DNA from: Bog-473 sp963850095
GTDB taxonomy: Bacteria; Actinomycetota; Acidimicrobiia; Acidimicrobiales; RAAP-2
Length of the DNA: 64,000 bases
Direction: 5' to 3'
NCBI GenBank assembly: GCA_963850095.1
Contig: CAWKJX010000012.1
Coordinates: forward strand, 124,001 to 188,000
The translations under genes were made by a program, and so were the position numbers. The notes beneath the pieces are model-generated. The model did no database searches. It was not told where the DNA came from and saw only the letters and a list, made by a program, of their open reading frames with translations. Below, piece after piece: positions 33,691 to 41,895 of this stretch (its first letter is position 1; the number at the start of each line of letters is the position of its first letter).

Positions 33691-34851
33691 TCAGTCCCAG
33701 ACCTGGGCGCCGAGCTGCAGCAGCCCGGCCATGTCGTAAATGTCGGCGTCGAAGAACGGGACCGTCACCAATACGTCGGGCGCGCCCCGCAGCTCGGCCT
33801 GCTGCTCGGCCTCGCGCCGGGCCACCACGCCGAAGTTCAAGAAGCTCTCGGCCACCTCGTCCACCACCCGGGCCGCCACCACGGGGTCGTCGGTCAGCCC
33901 CTCCGCCAGCTCGGCCGCCCGCCCCCGCATGGACATGGCCAGCTTGTCCGCCTTGGGGTCGCACAGGTACGAGGGCAGCACCTTGTTGAGCACGATCGCA
34001 CCCAGGTGCAATTGGCGCGCCGTCAGCTCGGCCGAGAAGAACTCGGCCTCGCGCACCGGCGTGGCCTCCAGCGTGGAGACGACGATGAAGGTGGTGCGTC
34101 GGTCCGACAACAGTCGCGTCACCGCCTCGGCCCGCTCCACGAACCCGGTGTACATCGACTGGAAGAGAATGAAGAATTCCGAGATGTCGGCCAGGAACTG
34201 CGTCCCGAGGATCCGGTCGGCCACCTGGTAGAAGGGGCGCGACGCCATGTTCACCAGGCGCGAACGGTAGGGCACGATCAGCCAGCGCAGCAGCCGCGAC
34301 GAGAAGAAGTCCGCCATGCGCTGCGGCGCGTCGAGGAAGTCGAGCGCGTTGCGCGTGGGCGGCGTGTCCACCACGATGAGGTCGTACTTGCCCTCGGAGT
34401 GGATCTCGTAGAGCCGCTCCATGGCGATGTAGTCGTGCGACTGGACGAAGCGCCCCGAAATGTTCTGGTAGAGCGGGTTGGCCAAAATCTGCTCCCGCGT
34501 CGCCTCGTCGGGCGCGTGGGTGCGGATGAGGTCGTCCCAGCTCTGCTTGGTGTCGAGCATGGCCGCCCACAGCTCGCCCCTGGGCGTGGCCCCCGCGTCG
34601 GCGAAGACGTCATCGGTGATGCGGACCTCGTCGTTCCCGATCCCCTTGAGCCCCAGCGCGTCGGCCAGGCGCCGGGCCGGATCGACGGTGAGCACCAGGA
34701 CCCGGCCGCCCTCCTCCACCACGACGGTCGCTGCCAACGCGGCGGCCGTCGTCGTCTTGCCCACCCCGCCGGGGCCGCAGGCGATGACGATGTCCTTGGC
34801 CGCCAGCAGTTGGGCCACCGTCTTGGCGTCGCTCGGCCGGGCGGCCGTCAC
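33691..34851 (-). CDS. ArsA-family ATPase (second of pair)
   Basis: A 386-residue Get3/ArsA-type P-loop ATPase. Deviant Walker A is CGPGGVGKTTTAAAL (about residues 25-39), switch I LTVDPARRLADALGL, switch II LIVVDTPPTRNALDFLDAP. It lacks the arsenite-binding Cys arrangement and there are no ars genes nearby. In mycobacteria an equivalent pair (Rv3679-Rv3680) works as a heteromeric ATPase in redox or antibiotic tolerance. The GTG start overlaps the first ATPase gene by 4 nt. Confidence 0.9.
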   Translation of the reverse strand: MTAARPSDAKTVAQLLAAKDIVIACGPGGVGKTTTAAALAATVVVEEGGRVLVLTVDPARRLADALGLKGIGNDEVRITDDVFADAGATPRGELWAAMLDTKQSWDDLIRTHAPDEATREQILANPLYQNISGRFVQSHDYIAMERLYEIHSEGKYDLIVVDTPPTRNALDFLDAPQRMADFFSSRLLRWLIVPYRSRLVNMASRPFYQVADRILGTQFLADISEFFILFQSMYTGFVERAEAVTRLLSDRRTTFIVVSTLEATPVREAEFFSAELTARQLHLGAIVLNKVLPSYLCDPKADKLAMSMRGRAAELAEGLTDDPVVAARVVDEVAESFLNFGVVARREAEQQAELRGAPDVLVTVPFFDADIYDMAGLLQLGAQVWD

Positions 34852-35804
34852 AGCCCCAGCTCCTCGCCCAGCGCGTGGGCCACCTGGCGGGTGGTGCGGG
34901 CCCCAAAGCTCCGTGCGAACAGATAGGGCACCAGGAGCACGGGCAACCCGGGCGGCAGTCCCGCCTGCAGGTGCTGCATGTGCGAAGCCCGCGTGCGCCG
35001 CATGGTCACGGCCAGCCGCGCCGCCTCGAGCACCGGGGCCACGGAGCCGCCGGCCCGCTCGGACAACCGCTCCTCGGTCCCCGGCTCGCGCAGCTGCTCG
35101 AAGATCTCCTCCTCGCGCTGACCGAAGAGCTCGGGCAGGACGCGGTTGACCACGACGGCCGACAGGCGAACCGTCGTCTCCTCGCGCACCCGCGTCGCCA
35201 GCTCGAGCGTCTCGTTCACCGGCATCTCCTCGGGCGTGCAGACCGCCACGAGCCCCGTCTGGTGCTCGTCGGAGAGGATGTCGAGCATCCAGTCGGTCTG
35301 GCTGCGGATGAGCCCGACCTTGACCAGGTCGTTGATGGCCTGGGGCGCCGCCAGCTGTCCGACGATGTGCCCACTCGCCGGGGCATCGACGACCACCAGG
35401 TCGTAGTGGCGCTCGCGCACCTCGTAGCAGAGCTTGCCCACGGTGAGGATTTCGCGCACGCCCGGTGCCGCCGTGGCCACGAAGTCGAAGGCCTTGGCCA
35501 GCGGCCCGATCCGGCCCACCACGGGGATGCGCATGTGCAACTTGAGGTACTCGCGCAAGCTGGCCTCGGTGTCCATCGACATGGACCAAATGCCCGGTGC
35601 CACCTCGCGCGGCGTGAAGTCGGTCGGGGGCGACTCGAAGAGCGAGGTGACGTCGCCCTTGGCGTCCACCTCGCACACGAGCACGCGCTTGCCGTGCTCG
35701 GCCGCCAACTGGGCCAGGCCCGCCGCCACCGTCGTCTTGCCCACACCGCCCTTGCCGGTGACGAACACCAGCTTCAGGTCGAGGAGGTCGGGTACCGCCG
35801 TCAC
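34848..35804 (-). CDS. ArsA-family ATPase (first of pair)
   Basis: A 318-residue partner of the previous ATPase. Walker A is VTGKGGVGKTTVAAGLAQL, switch I CEVDAKGDVTSLFE, switch II LVVVDAPASGHIVGQL. Shorter than its partner, like Rv3679 relative to Rv3680. The GTG start is preceded by GGAGG. It follows the DUF3107 gene by 34 nt on the same strand, so all three may be cotranscribed. Confidence 0.9.
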   Translation of the reverse strand: MTAVPDLLDLKLVFVTGKGGVGKTTVAAGLAQLAAEHGKRVLVCEVDAKGDVTSLFESPPTDFTPREVAPGIWSMSMDTEASLREYLKLHMRIPVVGRIGPLAKAFDFVATAAPGVREILTVGKLCYEVRERHYDLVVVDAPASGHIVGQLAAPQAINDLVKVGLIRSQTDWMLDILSDEHQTGLVAVCTPEEMPVNETLELATRVREETTVRLSAVVVNRVLPELFGQREEEIFEQLREPGTEERLSERAGGSVAPVLEAARLAVTMRRTRASHMQHLQAGLPPGLPVLLVPYLFARSFGARTTRQVAHALGEELGL

Positions 35805-35838
35805 CGCCTCCGGGCCTGCCCCGCCGTCACGGACATCC

Positions 35839-36075
35839 TCAGGGGGCGCCGAACCCGACGCGCCGCTCCGGCGACGGCGCCCCGACCTCGACGTAGGCCA
35901 CCTTCACCACGGGGACGCCGATCCGCCGTCCCTTGCGGTCCGTGAGCCACAGGACCCCGTCACCGGTCTTCAGCAACTTCTCGATTTCGGCGACCACCTT
36001 GTCGCGCTCGGCGTCTTCGGGCATCTCCACCTCGAGTTCCTTGGGGGAATGGGTGATGCCGATACGGACATCCAC
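35839..36075 (-). CDS. DUF3107-family protein
   Basis: A 78-residue small alpha/beta protein found across Actinobacteria (TB9.4 in M. tuberculosis). VRIGITHSPKELEVEMPEDAERDKV and LTDRKGRRIGVPVVKVAYVEVG are characteristic. Function unknown. The GTG start has AGGAG upstream. It shares orientation with the ArsA-like pair and lies divergently from the dGTPase gene. Confidence 0.92.
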   Translation of the reverse strand: MDVRIGITHSPKELEVEMPEDAERDKVVAEIEKLLKTGDGVLWLTDRKGRRIGVPVVKVAYVEVGAPSPERRVGFGAP

Positions 36076-36153
36076 GTGGTCTCACTCCTCTCGGGGCCCT
36101 GAACAGGCCCTCCGGCCACCAGGACGTTACAGCGAGCGGGCAGACTGCATGAC

Positions 36154-37326
36154 ATGAGCGGAGGGCCCCGACCGGGCGAGACACAGCGCAGTATGCGCTG
36201 GGCAGCGACAATGGAGGGCTACACGGGCCCCGTGCGCCTGGCCCACGCCGACTCCCGCGCCCGTATTGAGCCACCGGGTGACACCGTGGCCGCGGAACCC
36301 CGCCCGCCCTGCGGCCGAGCCGAACGCGAGGAGCTCGAAGCCACGCTGCTCGCCCCGGGCGCCTCGCGGTCCTCGGGCGCCGGCGTCCGGCCCCAGGCCG
36401 AAGAGCCCGATCCATGGCGCACGTGCTTCGAGCGCGACCGCGACCGCATTCTCCACGCTTCCGCCTTCCGCCGGCTGGCCGGCAAGACACAGGTCTTCGT
36501 GTTCCCCGCGGACCACCAGCGCACACGTCTGACCCATGCCCTCGAGGTGGCGCAGGTGGCCACGGCCATCGCCCGCGCCTGCCGCCTCAATGTCGACCTG
36601 ACCGAGGCCATCGCACTCGGCCACGACTGCGGCCACGGCCCGGGCGGCCATGCCAGCGAGGACGCGCTCGGCCCCTACGTGCCCGAGGGATTCGACCACG
36701 CCCCCTGGGGTGCCCACGTCTCGCTGGCGCCGCTCAACCTGTGCGCGGAGACGGTCGACGGCATCGCCAACCACAGCTGGTCGCGACCCGCCCCGGCCAC
36801 GCCCGAGGGCGAGGTGGTGAGCTGGGCCGACCGCATCGCCTACGTGTGCCACGACTGGGAGGACGCCGTGCTGGCGGGCGTCGTGGCGCCCCACCAGCTG
36901 CCCCCGTCGGTCCGCTCACTGTGCGGCGAGCGCCGCAGCGCGCAGCTGGGCGCCTTCATCGCAGGCGTCGTCTCGGCCACCCTGCGCACCGGTCAGGTGG
37001 GCATGGAGGAAGAAGGAGCGGAGGCGCTGGCCGCGTTCCGCGCCTGCAACTACGAGCGCATCTATCTGCGCGAAGCGTCGCGACGGCAGGCCGAGGCCGT
37101 GGTGAGCGTGCTGCGGGCGCTCGTCGAGCACTTCTCGGACCGGCCCCACCTGGTCGCCGACCAGGGCGCCGGCGCGGTGCGCTCGGACACCATCGCCGGC
37201 AGCCAGGAGGCCATTCGCGCCGCGGTCACCTATGTCGCCGGCATGACCGACCGCTTCGCCTTCCGCCAGGCCGTGGCGCTCCTCGGGTGGGACCCGGCCA
37301 AGCTCCCCGCCGGCGTCGACGGCTGA
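36154..37326 (+). CDS. dgt: Deoxyguanosinetriphosphate triphosphohydrolase-like HD protein
   Basis: A 390-residue HD-domain dNTP triphosphohydrolase. The metal site is built from RTRLTHALEVAQVA, the HD pair in LGHDCGHGPGGHASEDAL, and Asp in SWADRIAYVCHDWEDAV. ASAFRRLAGKTQVF is the family signature. The first 70 residues are divergent and may be shorter than annotated. It usually sits before dnaG; here a small membrane-protein gene follows on the opposite strand. CAGACT 7 nt before the ATG could be a leaderless -10 box. Confidence 0.92.
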   Translation: MSGGPRPGETQRSMRWAATMEGYTGPVRLAHADSRARIEPPGDTVAAEPRPPCGRAEREELEATLLAPGASRSSGAGVRPQAEEPDPWRTCFERDRDRILHASAFRRLAGKTQVFVFPADHQRTRLTHALEVAQVATAIARACRLNVDLTEAIALGHDCGHGPGGHASEDALGPYVPEGFDHAPWGAHVSLAPLNLCAETVDGIANHSWSRPAPATPEGEVVSWADRIAYVCHDWEDAVLAGVVAPHQLPPSVRSLCGERRSAQLGAFIAGVVSATLRTGQVGMEEEGAEALAAFRACNYERIYLREASRRQAEAVVSVLRALVEHFSDRPHLVADQGAGAVRSDTIAGSQEAIRAAVTYVAGMTDRFAFRQAVALLGWDPAKLPAGVDG

Positions 37327-37329
37327 CGC

Positions 37330-37581
37330 TCAGCGCGACAGCTGCGCCATCTGGACGCGCACCTTGCGGCGCACGCCGATCAGGTAGTAGCCACCGAGCA
37401 GCCAGCCCAGTCCGAGGAAGGCGGTGACGATTATGACGATCGCCCACGCGACTTTGTTGGAGCCGGCGGCGTAGAAGGCCACCGCCGGTCGGCTCAGGAC
37501 GTCGACCACGGCCCAGAGCGGCAGCACCAGCCACAGCAGCACCAAGAGCAGGTCGGGGCCGCCGAACACGTCTGCCGGCAC
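37330..37581 (-). CDS. Small membrane protein with PLD-nuclease N-terminal-type domain
   Basis: An 83-residue protein with two membrane helices (LLLVLLWLVLPLWAVVDVL, about residues 10-28, and AWAIVIIVTAFLGLGWLLGG, about 45-64) and a basic tail. This is the PLDc_N (cardiolipin synthase N-terminal-like) domain alone. Function unknown. It precedes an enoyl-CoA hydratase gene on the complementary map but is separately convergent with the dGTPase gene (4-nt gap). Confidence 0.85.
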   Translation of the reverse strand: MPADVFGGPDLLLVLLWLVLPLWAVVDVLSRPAVAFYAAGSNKVAWAIVIIVTAFLGLGWLLGGYYLIGVRRKVRVQMAQLSR

Positions 37582-37591
37582 GGCCTCTTCC

Positions 37592-38428
37592 TCAGCTCCG
37601 CGGATCCGGGAACGCAGGGGCGCGCTTGTCGGTCAGCGCCGCCACGCCCTCGGCAAAGTCGGTTCCACGCATCATCGCCACCATACGCCTCCCGGCGTCC
37701 TCGACCGCCGACGCCACGTCACCGTGGAGGTCGCGGTAGAGCTGCAGCTTGGTGGCGGCGAGCGACGATGGCGCGATCTCGGTGGCCAGGCGCCGGGCGT
37801 AGTCGTAGGTGACCCCCATCAACTCGTCGCCGGGCACGGTGCGGTTGACCAGACCGAGCTGCTCCGCCTCCTCGGCCAGCACGACCCGGCTCGAGAGGAG
37901 GAGATCGGCGGCCCGGGTGACGCCGATCAGCCGGGGCAGGAGCCACGACAGGCCGTACTCGGCCGGCAGGCCCAGGCGGCCGTGCGACGTCGTCAGCTTG
38001 GCGCCCTGGGCGGCGAACCGCAGATCGCAATAGCAGGCCAGGACGAAGCCGACCCCCGCCGCCGGCCCGTTCACCGCGGCGATGATCGGCTTGGGAATGC
38101 CGAAGTGGTAGGCGAAGTCGGCGTCGAACTCGGGCCGCACGCCGTAGCCGGGGCGGGCCACGTCGTCGCCCAGCCCGGCGTCGTAGGCGCCGCGGGCCAC
38201 GTGCCCCTCCAGCGCCCGCGCGTCGGCGCCTGCGCAGAAGCCGCGCCCGGATCCGGTCACCACGATGACGCGGACCGACGGATCGTCGGTGGCCTGCGCC
38301 AGCAAGGCGCGGTACTCGGTGTGCATGCGCCCCGTCCACGCGTTGAGCCGCTCGGGCCGATGCAGCGTCACCGTGGCCACCGCGTCGCGCACCTCGTAGC
38401 GGGTGACCTTGAGATCGGTCAGCTCCAC
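37592..38428 (-). CDS. Enoyl-CoA hydratase/isomerase family protein
   Basis: A 278-residue crotonase. The oxyanion-hole segments are SGRGFCAGADARALEGH and AAVNGPAAGVGFVLACYCD; GLPAEYGLSWLLPRLIG follows, with Glu in the position usual for hydratases. Start GTG 38428 (MELTDLKVTRYEV) is one base from the stop of the upstream monooxygenase gene, so translation is probably coupled. The acyl substrate is unknown. Confidence 0.92.
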   Translation of the reverse strand: MELTDLKVTRYEVRDAVATVTLHRPERLNAWTGRMHTEYRALLAQATDDPSVRVIVVTGSGRGFCAGADARALEGHVARGAYDAGLGDDVARPGYGVRPEFDADFAYHFGIPKPIIAAVNGPAAGVGFVLACYCDLRFAAQGAKLTTSHGRLGLPAEYGLSWLLPRLIGVTRAADLLLSSRVVLAEEAEQLGLVNRTVPGDELMGVTYDYARRLATEIAPSSLAATKLQLYRDLHGDVASAVEDAGRRMVAMMRGTDFAEGVAALTDKRAPAFPDPRS

Positions 38429-38429
38429 G

Positions 38430-38720
38430 TCAATCCAACGTGTCGTAGCGTCTCGACTCGAGGCTCTCGGGCTCGACGTGCTCGCCGAACGCACGCCGCA
38501 GCTCGTGGCCGGCCGTGGCCGACTCGAAGCTGGCGGCCTGGGCTTCGCTCCCCCACAACGTCACCACCACCCACGACCCGCCCCGGTGCGCCGTCGTGCG
38601 CCGCAAGAAGCCGGGTTGGTTCGGTACCAGCTCGGTCTGCAGCCGCTTGTCGAGCGCCAGGAACACGTCCTCGGACACGCCGGCGCGCAGCCTGAACGTC
38701 GTGACCTCGACGACGGACAC
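38430..38720 (-). CDS. Antibiotic biosynthesis monooxygenase (ABM)-domain protein
   Basis: A 96-residue dimeric alpha/beta-barrel protein: VVEVTTFRLRAGVSEDVFLALD, PGFLRRTTAHRGGSWVVVTLWGS, and a C-terminal strand-helix. Such proteins include small monooxygenases and heme-handling proteins, but many have no known activity. It lies between the VOC and enoyl-CoA hydratase genes in a three-gene run with gaps of 3 nt or less. Confidence 0.78.
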   Translation of the reverse strand: MSVVEVTTFRLRAGVSEDVFLALDKRLQTELVPNQPGFLRRTTAHRGGSWVVVTLWGSEAQAASFESATAGHELRRAFGEHVEPESLESRRYDTLD

Positions 38721-38723
38721 CGG

Positions 38724-39077
38724 CTACGCCTGCACCAACATCACCGGATTGCCCTCCGGGTCGGTGATGCCCGCCAGCGTGGGACCTCCGGGGAGGTCGA
38801 AGGGCTCCGCCACGACGGTGGCCCCGAGAGTCACGGACTTGTCGAGTGACGCCCGCAGGTTGGCCACCTGCACGTAGAGGGTCACACCCGAACGCTCGCT
38901 TTGGCGGATGTGGCCGGCCGGCCCCGGCTCGGGGCCGCCGATACCGGCCGGGATCTCCATGATGAAGCCCTCACCGATATCCCAATTGAAGAGGTCGGCG
39001 TAGAAGGCGCGCTGGCGCTCGGGATCGACCGCCTCGATCTCCCAGTGCACGACCGGCCTCGCCCAGTCCTGTCCCAT
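38724..39077 (-). CDS. VOC (glyoxalase/bleomycin-resistance fold) protein
   Basis: A 117-residue protein with paired beta-alpha-beta-beta-beta modules. VVHWEIEAVDPERQRAFYADLFNWDI is the standard first module of a VOC subfamily that includes small dioxygenase-like and regulatory proteins; the last strand is TDPEGNPVMLVQ. ATG 39077 has GGAGG nearby (TCCTCCC on the plus strand). Substrate unknown. Confidence 0.9.
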   Translation of the reverse strand: MGQDWARPVVHWEIEAVDPERQRAFYADLFNWDIGEGFIMEIPAGIGGPEPGPAGHIRQSERSGVTLYVQVANLRASLDKSVTLGATVVAEPFDLPGGPTLAGITDPEGNPVMLVQA

Positions 39078-39161
39078 GGCTCCTCCCGGCCTCGACCGGT
39101 CAACAGTACCGACGCCTCGCCACCACCAGGGCCGGGCAGGCGCACCCAGCTGAAACCCAGT

Positions 39162-39192
39162 AACCTCTTCAACGTCCGTTTGGGAAGAGGTT
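39162..39192 (+). promoter_or_regulatory. Hairpin covering the ribosome site of the receiver-LuxR gene
   Basis: AACCTCTTC (39162-39170), 13-nt loop, GAAGAGGTT (39184-39192): nine perfect pairs. The 3' arm contains the AAGAGG ribosome site 6 nt before ATG 39196, so folding should hide it. It could alternatively be an operator. Confidence 0.65.
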
Positions 39193-39195
39193 TCG

Positions 39196-39876
39196 ATGCC
39201 GGAGCAGCAAGGCACCGAGGCGACGGGCGTGAAGACTGTCCGCGTGGTCATCGGCGATAACCACGAGATGGTCGCGCAGAGCCTCGGCATCGCGATCGAG
39301 AACGAGCCTGGCCTCGAGGTGGTCGGGACGGCGACGACGGTCGCCGACTGCCTCCGCCTGGCGGCCGAGCACGCTCCGGACGTCGTCGTCACGGAGCTGC
39401 GACTGGGCGATGCCGACGGCCTCGAGGCCACCCGCCGTCTGCGGGCCGCCTCGCCCGGTATCAACGTCGTCGTGCTCACCACCAACCTGGACGAGGGGGC
39501 TCTGACCAGGGCGCTTGATGCCGGGTGCAGCGGATTCGTCACCAAGCGAGCCCGGCTCGAGGAGCTGATCACGGCCATCCGTGCTGCCGCCAGCGGCACC
39601 ACCACCTTCCCCCGGGACATGGTGGACCGGCTGATGCGCCAGGGTGGGCTCGGCCGACGCGCGCGGGCGGAGCTCAGCGCACGCGAGCTCGAGGTGCTGC
39701 GCCTGTTGGCGGCCGGCCGCTCCACCACCACCATCGCGGACGAGCTCGGCTTGAGCGTGCACACGACACGCAACCATGTGCGCAATCTGATGACGAAGCT
39801 CGGGGCGCATTCCCGGCTCGATGCGGTGGTGATCGCGGCGCGGTCGGGCCTCATCGAGCTGCCCTACCGGACCTGA
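39196..39876 (+). CDS. NarL/LuxR-type response regulator with Glu at the phosphorylation position
   Basis: A 226-residue protein with a receiver domain (residues 14-130) and a LuxR helix-turn-helix (about 160-222: LSARELEVLRLLAAGRSTTTIADELGLSVHTTRNHVRNLMTKL). In the receiver the usual phosphoacceptor Asp is replaced by Glu67 (PDVVVTELRLGDADG), while the acidic pocket residue Asp21, a Thr in VVLTTNLDE and Lys in FVTKRA remain. Such a Glu may mimic the phosphorylated state. No kinase gene is adjacent. A hairpin overlaps its ribosome site. Confidence 0.92.
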   Translation: MPEQQGTEATGVKTVRVVIGDNHEMVAQSLGIAIENEPGLEVVGTATTVADCLRLAAEHAPDVVVTELRLGDADGLEATRRLRAASPGINVVVLTTNLDEGALTRALDAGCSGFVTKRARLEELITAIRAAASGTTTFPRDMVDRLMRQGGLGRRARAELSARELEVLRLLAAGRSTTTIADELGLSVHTTRNHVRNLMTKLGAHSRLDAVVIAARSGLIELPYRT

Positions 39877-40284
39877 GGCAGGGCTCTGGGCGGTCTCCGT
39901 GCCGCTGACATGTTTGTGTCATGAGCATGCGCCGCAGACGTGTCGGATGTCTCGGCCCTACCCGTGTCAGCGAGTCCAGGCACAGGTGGGCCTTACGGGC
40001 GTACCGCGCGGAAGCCGGTTCCGGACGGACCGTCGTCCCCGCTGTCCTGTCCTCCCGTATCGGCCCGGCGGAGCGGGGGCAGGCGGTCACGGGAGGCACG
40101 AGCGGCACGAGTCGGGCGGCCAGGTCCGCGCCCGGGATGGCCAGAGGTCTTACTCCCGCGGTGGAGAGCCACCACCGGAGTAGTCGGACGAAGTACAATG
40201 CGCGTGGGAATCCTAGGTGGGTGGAGCCTAGGTGGAGGGTACCGCTGCAGTTCTTGGCGACGCAGCGGAGGAGGGGACCACACA
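39877..40284 (+). other. 408-bp intergenic region
   Basis: No convincing gene. It contains TGACA-N6-TGTCA (39906-39921), a TACAAT -10-like box (40194-40199) without a clear -35, and two direct copies of CCTAGGTGG (40212-40220 and 40227-40235), each with the palindrome CCTAGG. The diguanylate cyclase transcript probably starts near 40206, giving an ~80-nt leader. Confidence 0.6.
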
Positions 40285-41895
40285 GTGGCACATTGGACTC
40301 AAGTCCTGGCGGATGTCTCCACGTTTGAATTCGTGGCGCTGGCCGTGCTCACGGCGTTCCAGTGGGCGCGCCACCGCATCCGTGGTGCGGGTTGGGTCGC
40401 GCTCTCCTTCGCCATTTTGGGCGGTATCTCCCTGACGGTCAAAATCGACCCCGGCATCGTGCTGAACCAGACCGTGGCCAAGTCACTGATCGCGTTGCTG
40501 CTGGTGATGCCGTACTGCCTGTTCCGCTTCGCCACGGTGTTCCGTCGGCCCAGCGCGCCCGTGCGCTACCTGGCCGGCTTCGTCACCGTGGCCATCATCG
40601 CCTTCACCTTCTCCCTGCAGTACGTGCCGCTGCCGGGCCTGGCGGCGCCACCGCACTTCCTGGCCTACCGGATCGCCTTCGCGCTCGCCTTCGGGTTCTT
40701 GTTCACCTACGTGGTGGTGCGCCTGTCGGTGGCGGGAACGGGCGAGCCGCCCTTGGCGGCGACCCGCATGCACCTCCTTGCCTTGGCCGTGGCCGGCCTC
40801 GAGGTGCAGGTCGCCGTGGCCGCCCTCGGGCTGCAGGGCGCGGGCGTCACCCTGGCCACCCAGGCCGTCAGCGTGGCCATGGGCATCCTGTTCCTCGTCG
40901 CGCTGGTGCTGCCGTCCTTCGTGCGCGTCTTCCTCAGCCGGCGTGAGGACCTGGCCTTCCGGCAGGCCATCGGTGAACTGGTCTCGGCCGGTGACTCGCG
41001 CGACGTGGCCGAACGCCTCCTGCCGCACGTCTGTGCCCTGGTGGGGGCGACCAAGGCCGCTCTGCTGGCCGGCGACGGCACCGTGGTGGCCCGGTTCCCG
41101 GCGTGGACCAGCGCGGAGGGTGGCGACGAGTGGGGCGGGGGCCCGGCGGAGGAGGACGGCCCGCACCGCATCACCGTGCGCACCGACCTGCACGGCACCC
41201 ATGTGCTGGCCGTCGAGATCAGCGCCTACTTGCCGTACTTCGGCAGCGAGGAGCTCCACCGGCTCGACGAACTGGCCGGCATGCTCGGCCTGGCCATCGA
41301 GCGCTGCGAAATGGCTGAGCAGGTGGCCTTCCAGGCGTCGCACGACGCGCTGACCGGCCTGGCCAACCGCAGCCTGTTCCTGGAGCGCCTCGAGGAGGCC
41401 ATGCTGCACGTCGGGCGCCGGCGCTCGGCCCTCTCGGTGATGTTCATCGACCTCGACCGCTTCAAGCTGGTGAACGACCGGGCCGACCACACGGCGGGCG
41501 ACATCGTGCTGCGCGAGATGGCCGACCGGCTGCGCACCATGACCCGGGGCGTCGACGTGGTGGCCCGCTTCGGCGGCGACGAGTTCGTCGCCTTTGCCGA
41601 GGTCGACCACGAGGAGGACGCCATCGACATGGCCGAGCGCATCCGCCGGGGTCTGAGTGAACCGGTGGAGGTGGCTCAGGCCCGCCTGGTGATCAGTGCC
41701 AGCATCGGCGTGGTCGTCACAGCCGACGGGGACACCACCGCAGCCTCCCTGCTCCGTGATGCCGACAACGCCATGTACGAGGCAAAGCGGTCCGGTCGCG
41801 ACCAGGTGGCGCTCTACAAGTCCAACGCACGCGACGTGGCGAACCTCAAGTGGGGCCTCAGCCCAATTCGGGGCACGCAAGTCAGCGCAGGGTGA
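40285..41895 (+). CDS. Membrane diguanylate cyclase (GGDEF) with GAF-like domain
   Basis: A 536-residue c-di-GMP synthase. Residues 1-225 hold about seven membrane helices, likely a sensor module. A GAF-like domain follows (about 240-365: AIGELVSAGDSRDVAERLLPHV), then GGDEF (about 375-530): DALTGLANRSLFLERL, FIDLDRFKLVNDRADHTAGD, and an intact active site RFGGDEF. An RGVD motif five residues before GGDEF is a complete inhibitory I-site. Start GTG 40285 with GGAGGAGGGG upstream; upstream codons look non-coding. The 3' end overlaps the convergent mrp gene by 14 nt. Confidence 0.9.
   Translation: MAHWTQVLADVSTFEFVALAVLTAFQWARHRIRGAGWVALSFAILGGISLTVKIDPGIVLNQTVAKSLIALLLVMPYCLFRFATVFRRPSAPVRYLAGFVTVAIIAFTFSLQYVPLPGLAAPPHFLAYRIAFALAFGFLFTYVVVRLSVAGTGEPPLAATRMHLLALAVAGLEVQVAVAALGLQGAGVTLATQAVSVAMGILFLVALVLPSFVRVFLSRREDLAFRQAIGELVSAGDSRDVAERLLPHVCALVGATKAALLAGDGTVVARFPAWTSAEGGDEWGGGPAEEDGPHRITVRTDLHGTHVLAVEISAYLPYFGSEELHRLDELAGMLGLAIERCEMAEQVAFQASHDALTGLANRSLFLERLEEAMLHVGRRRSALSVMFIDLDRFKLVNDRADHTAGDIVLREMADRLRTMTRGVDVVARFGGDEFVAFAEVDHEEDAIDMAERIRRGLSEPVEVAQARLVISASIGVVVTADGDTTAASLLRDADNAMYEAKRSGRDQVALYKSNARDVANLKWGLSPIRGTQVSAG

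Noticed and set aside
33691..35804. Arsenite efflux system from ArsA homology
   Set aside because: No ArsB, ArsC-type operon or arsenite-binding cysteines; better explained by the paired actinobacterial ATPases.
40194..40284. Possible c-di-GMP riboswitch upstream of the GGDEF gene
   Set aside because: No GEMM-like conserved sequence or paired stems were visible, only a -10-like box and CCTAGGTGG repeats.
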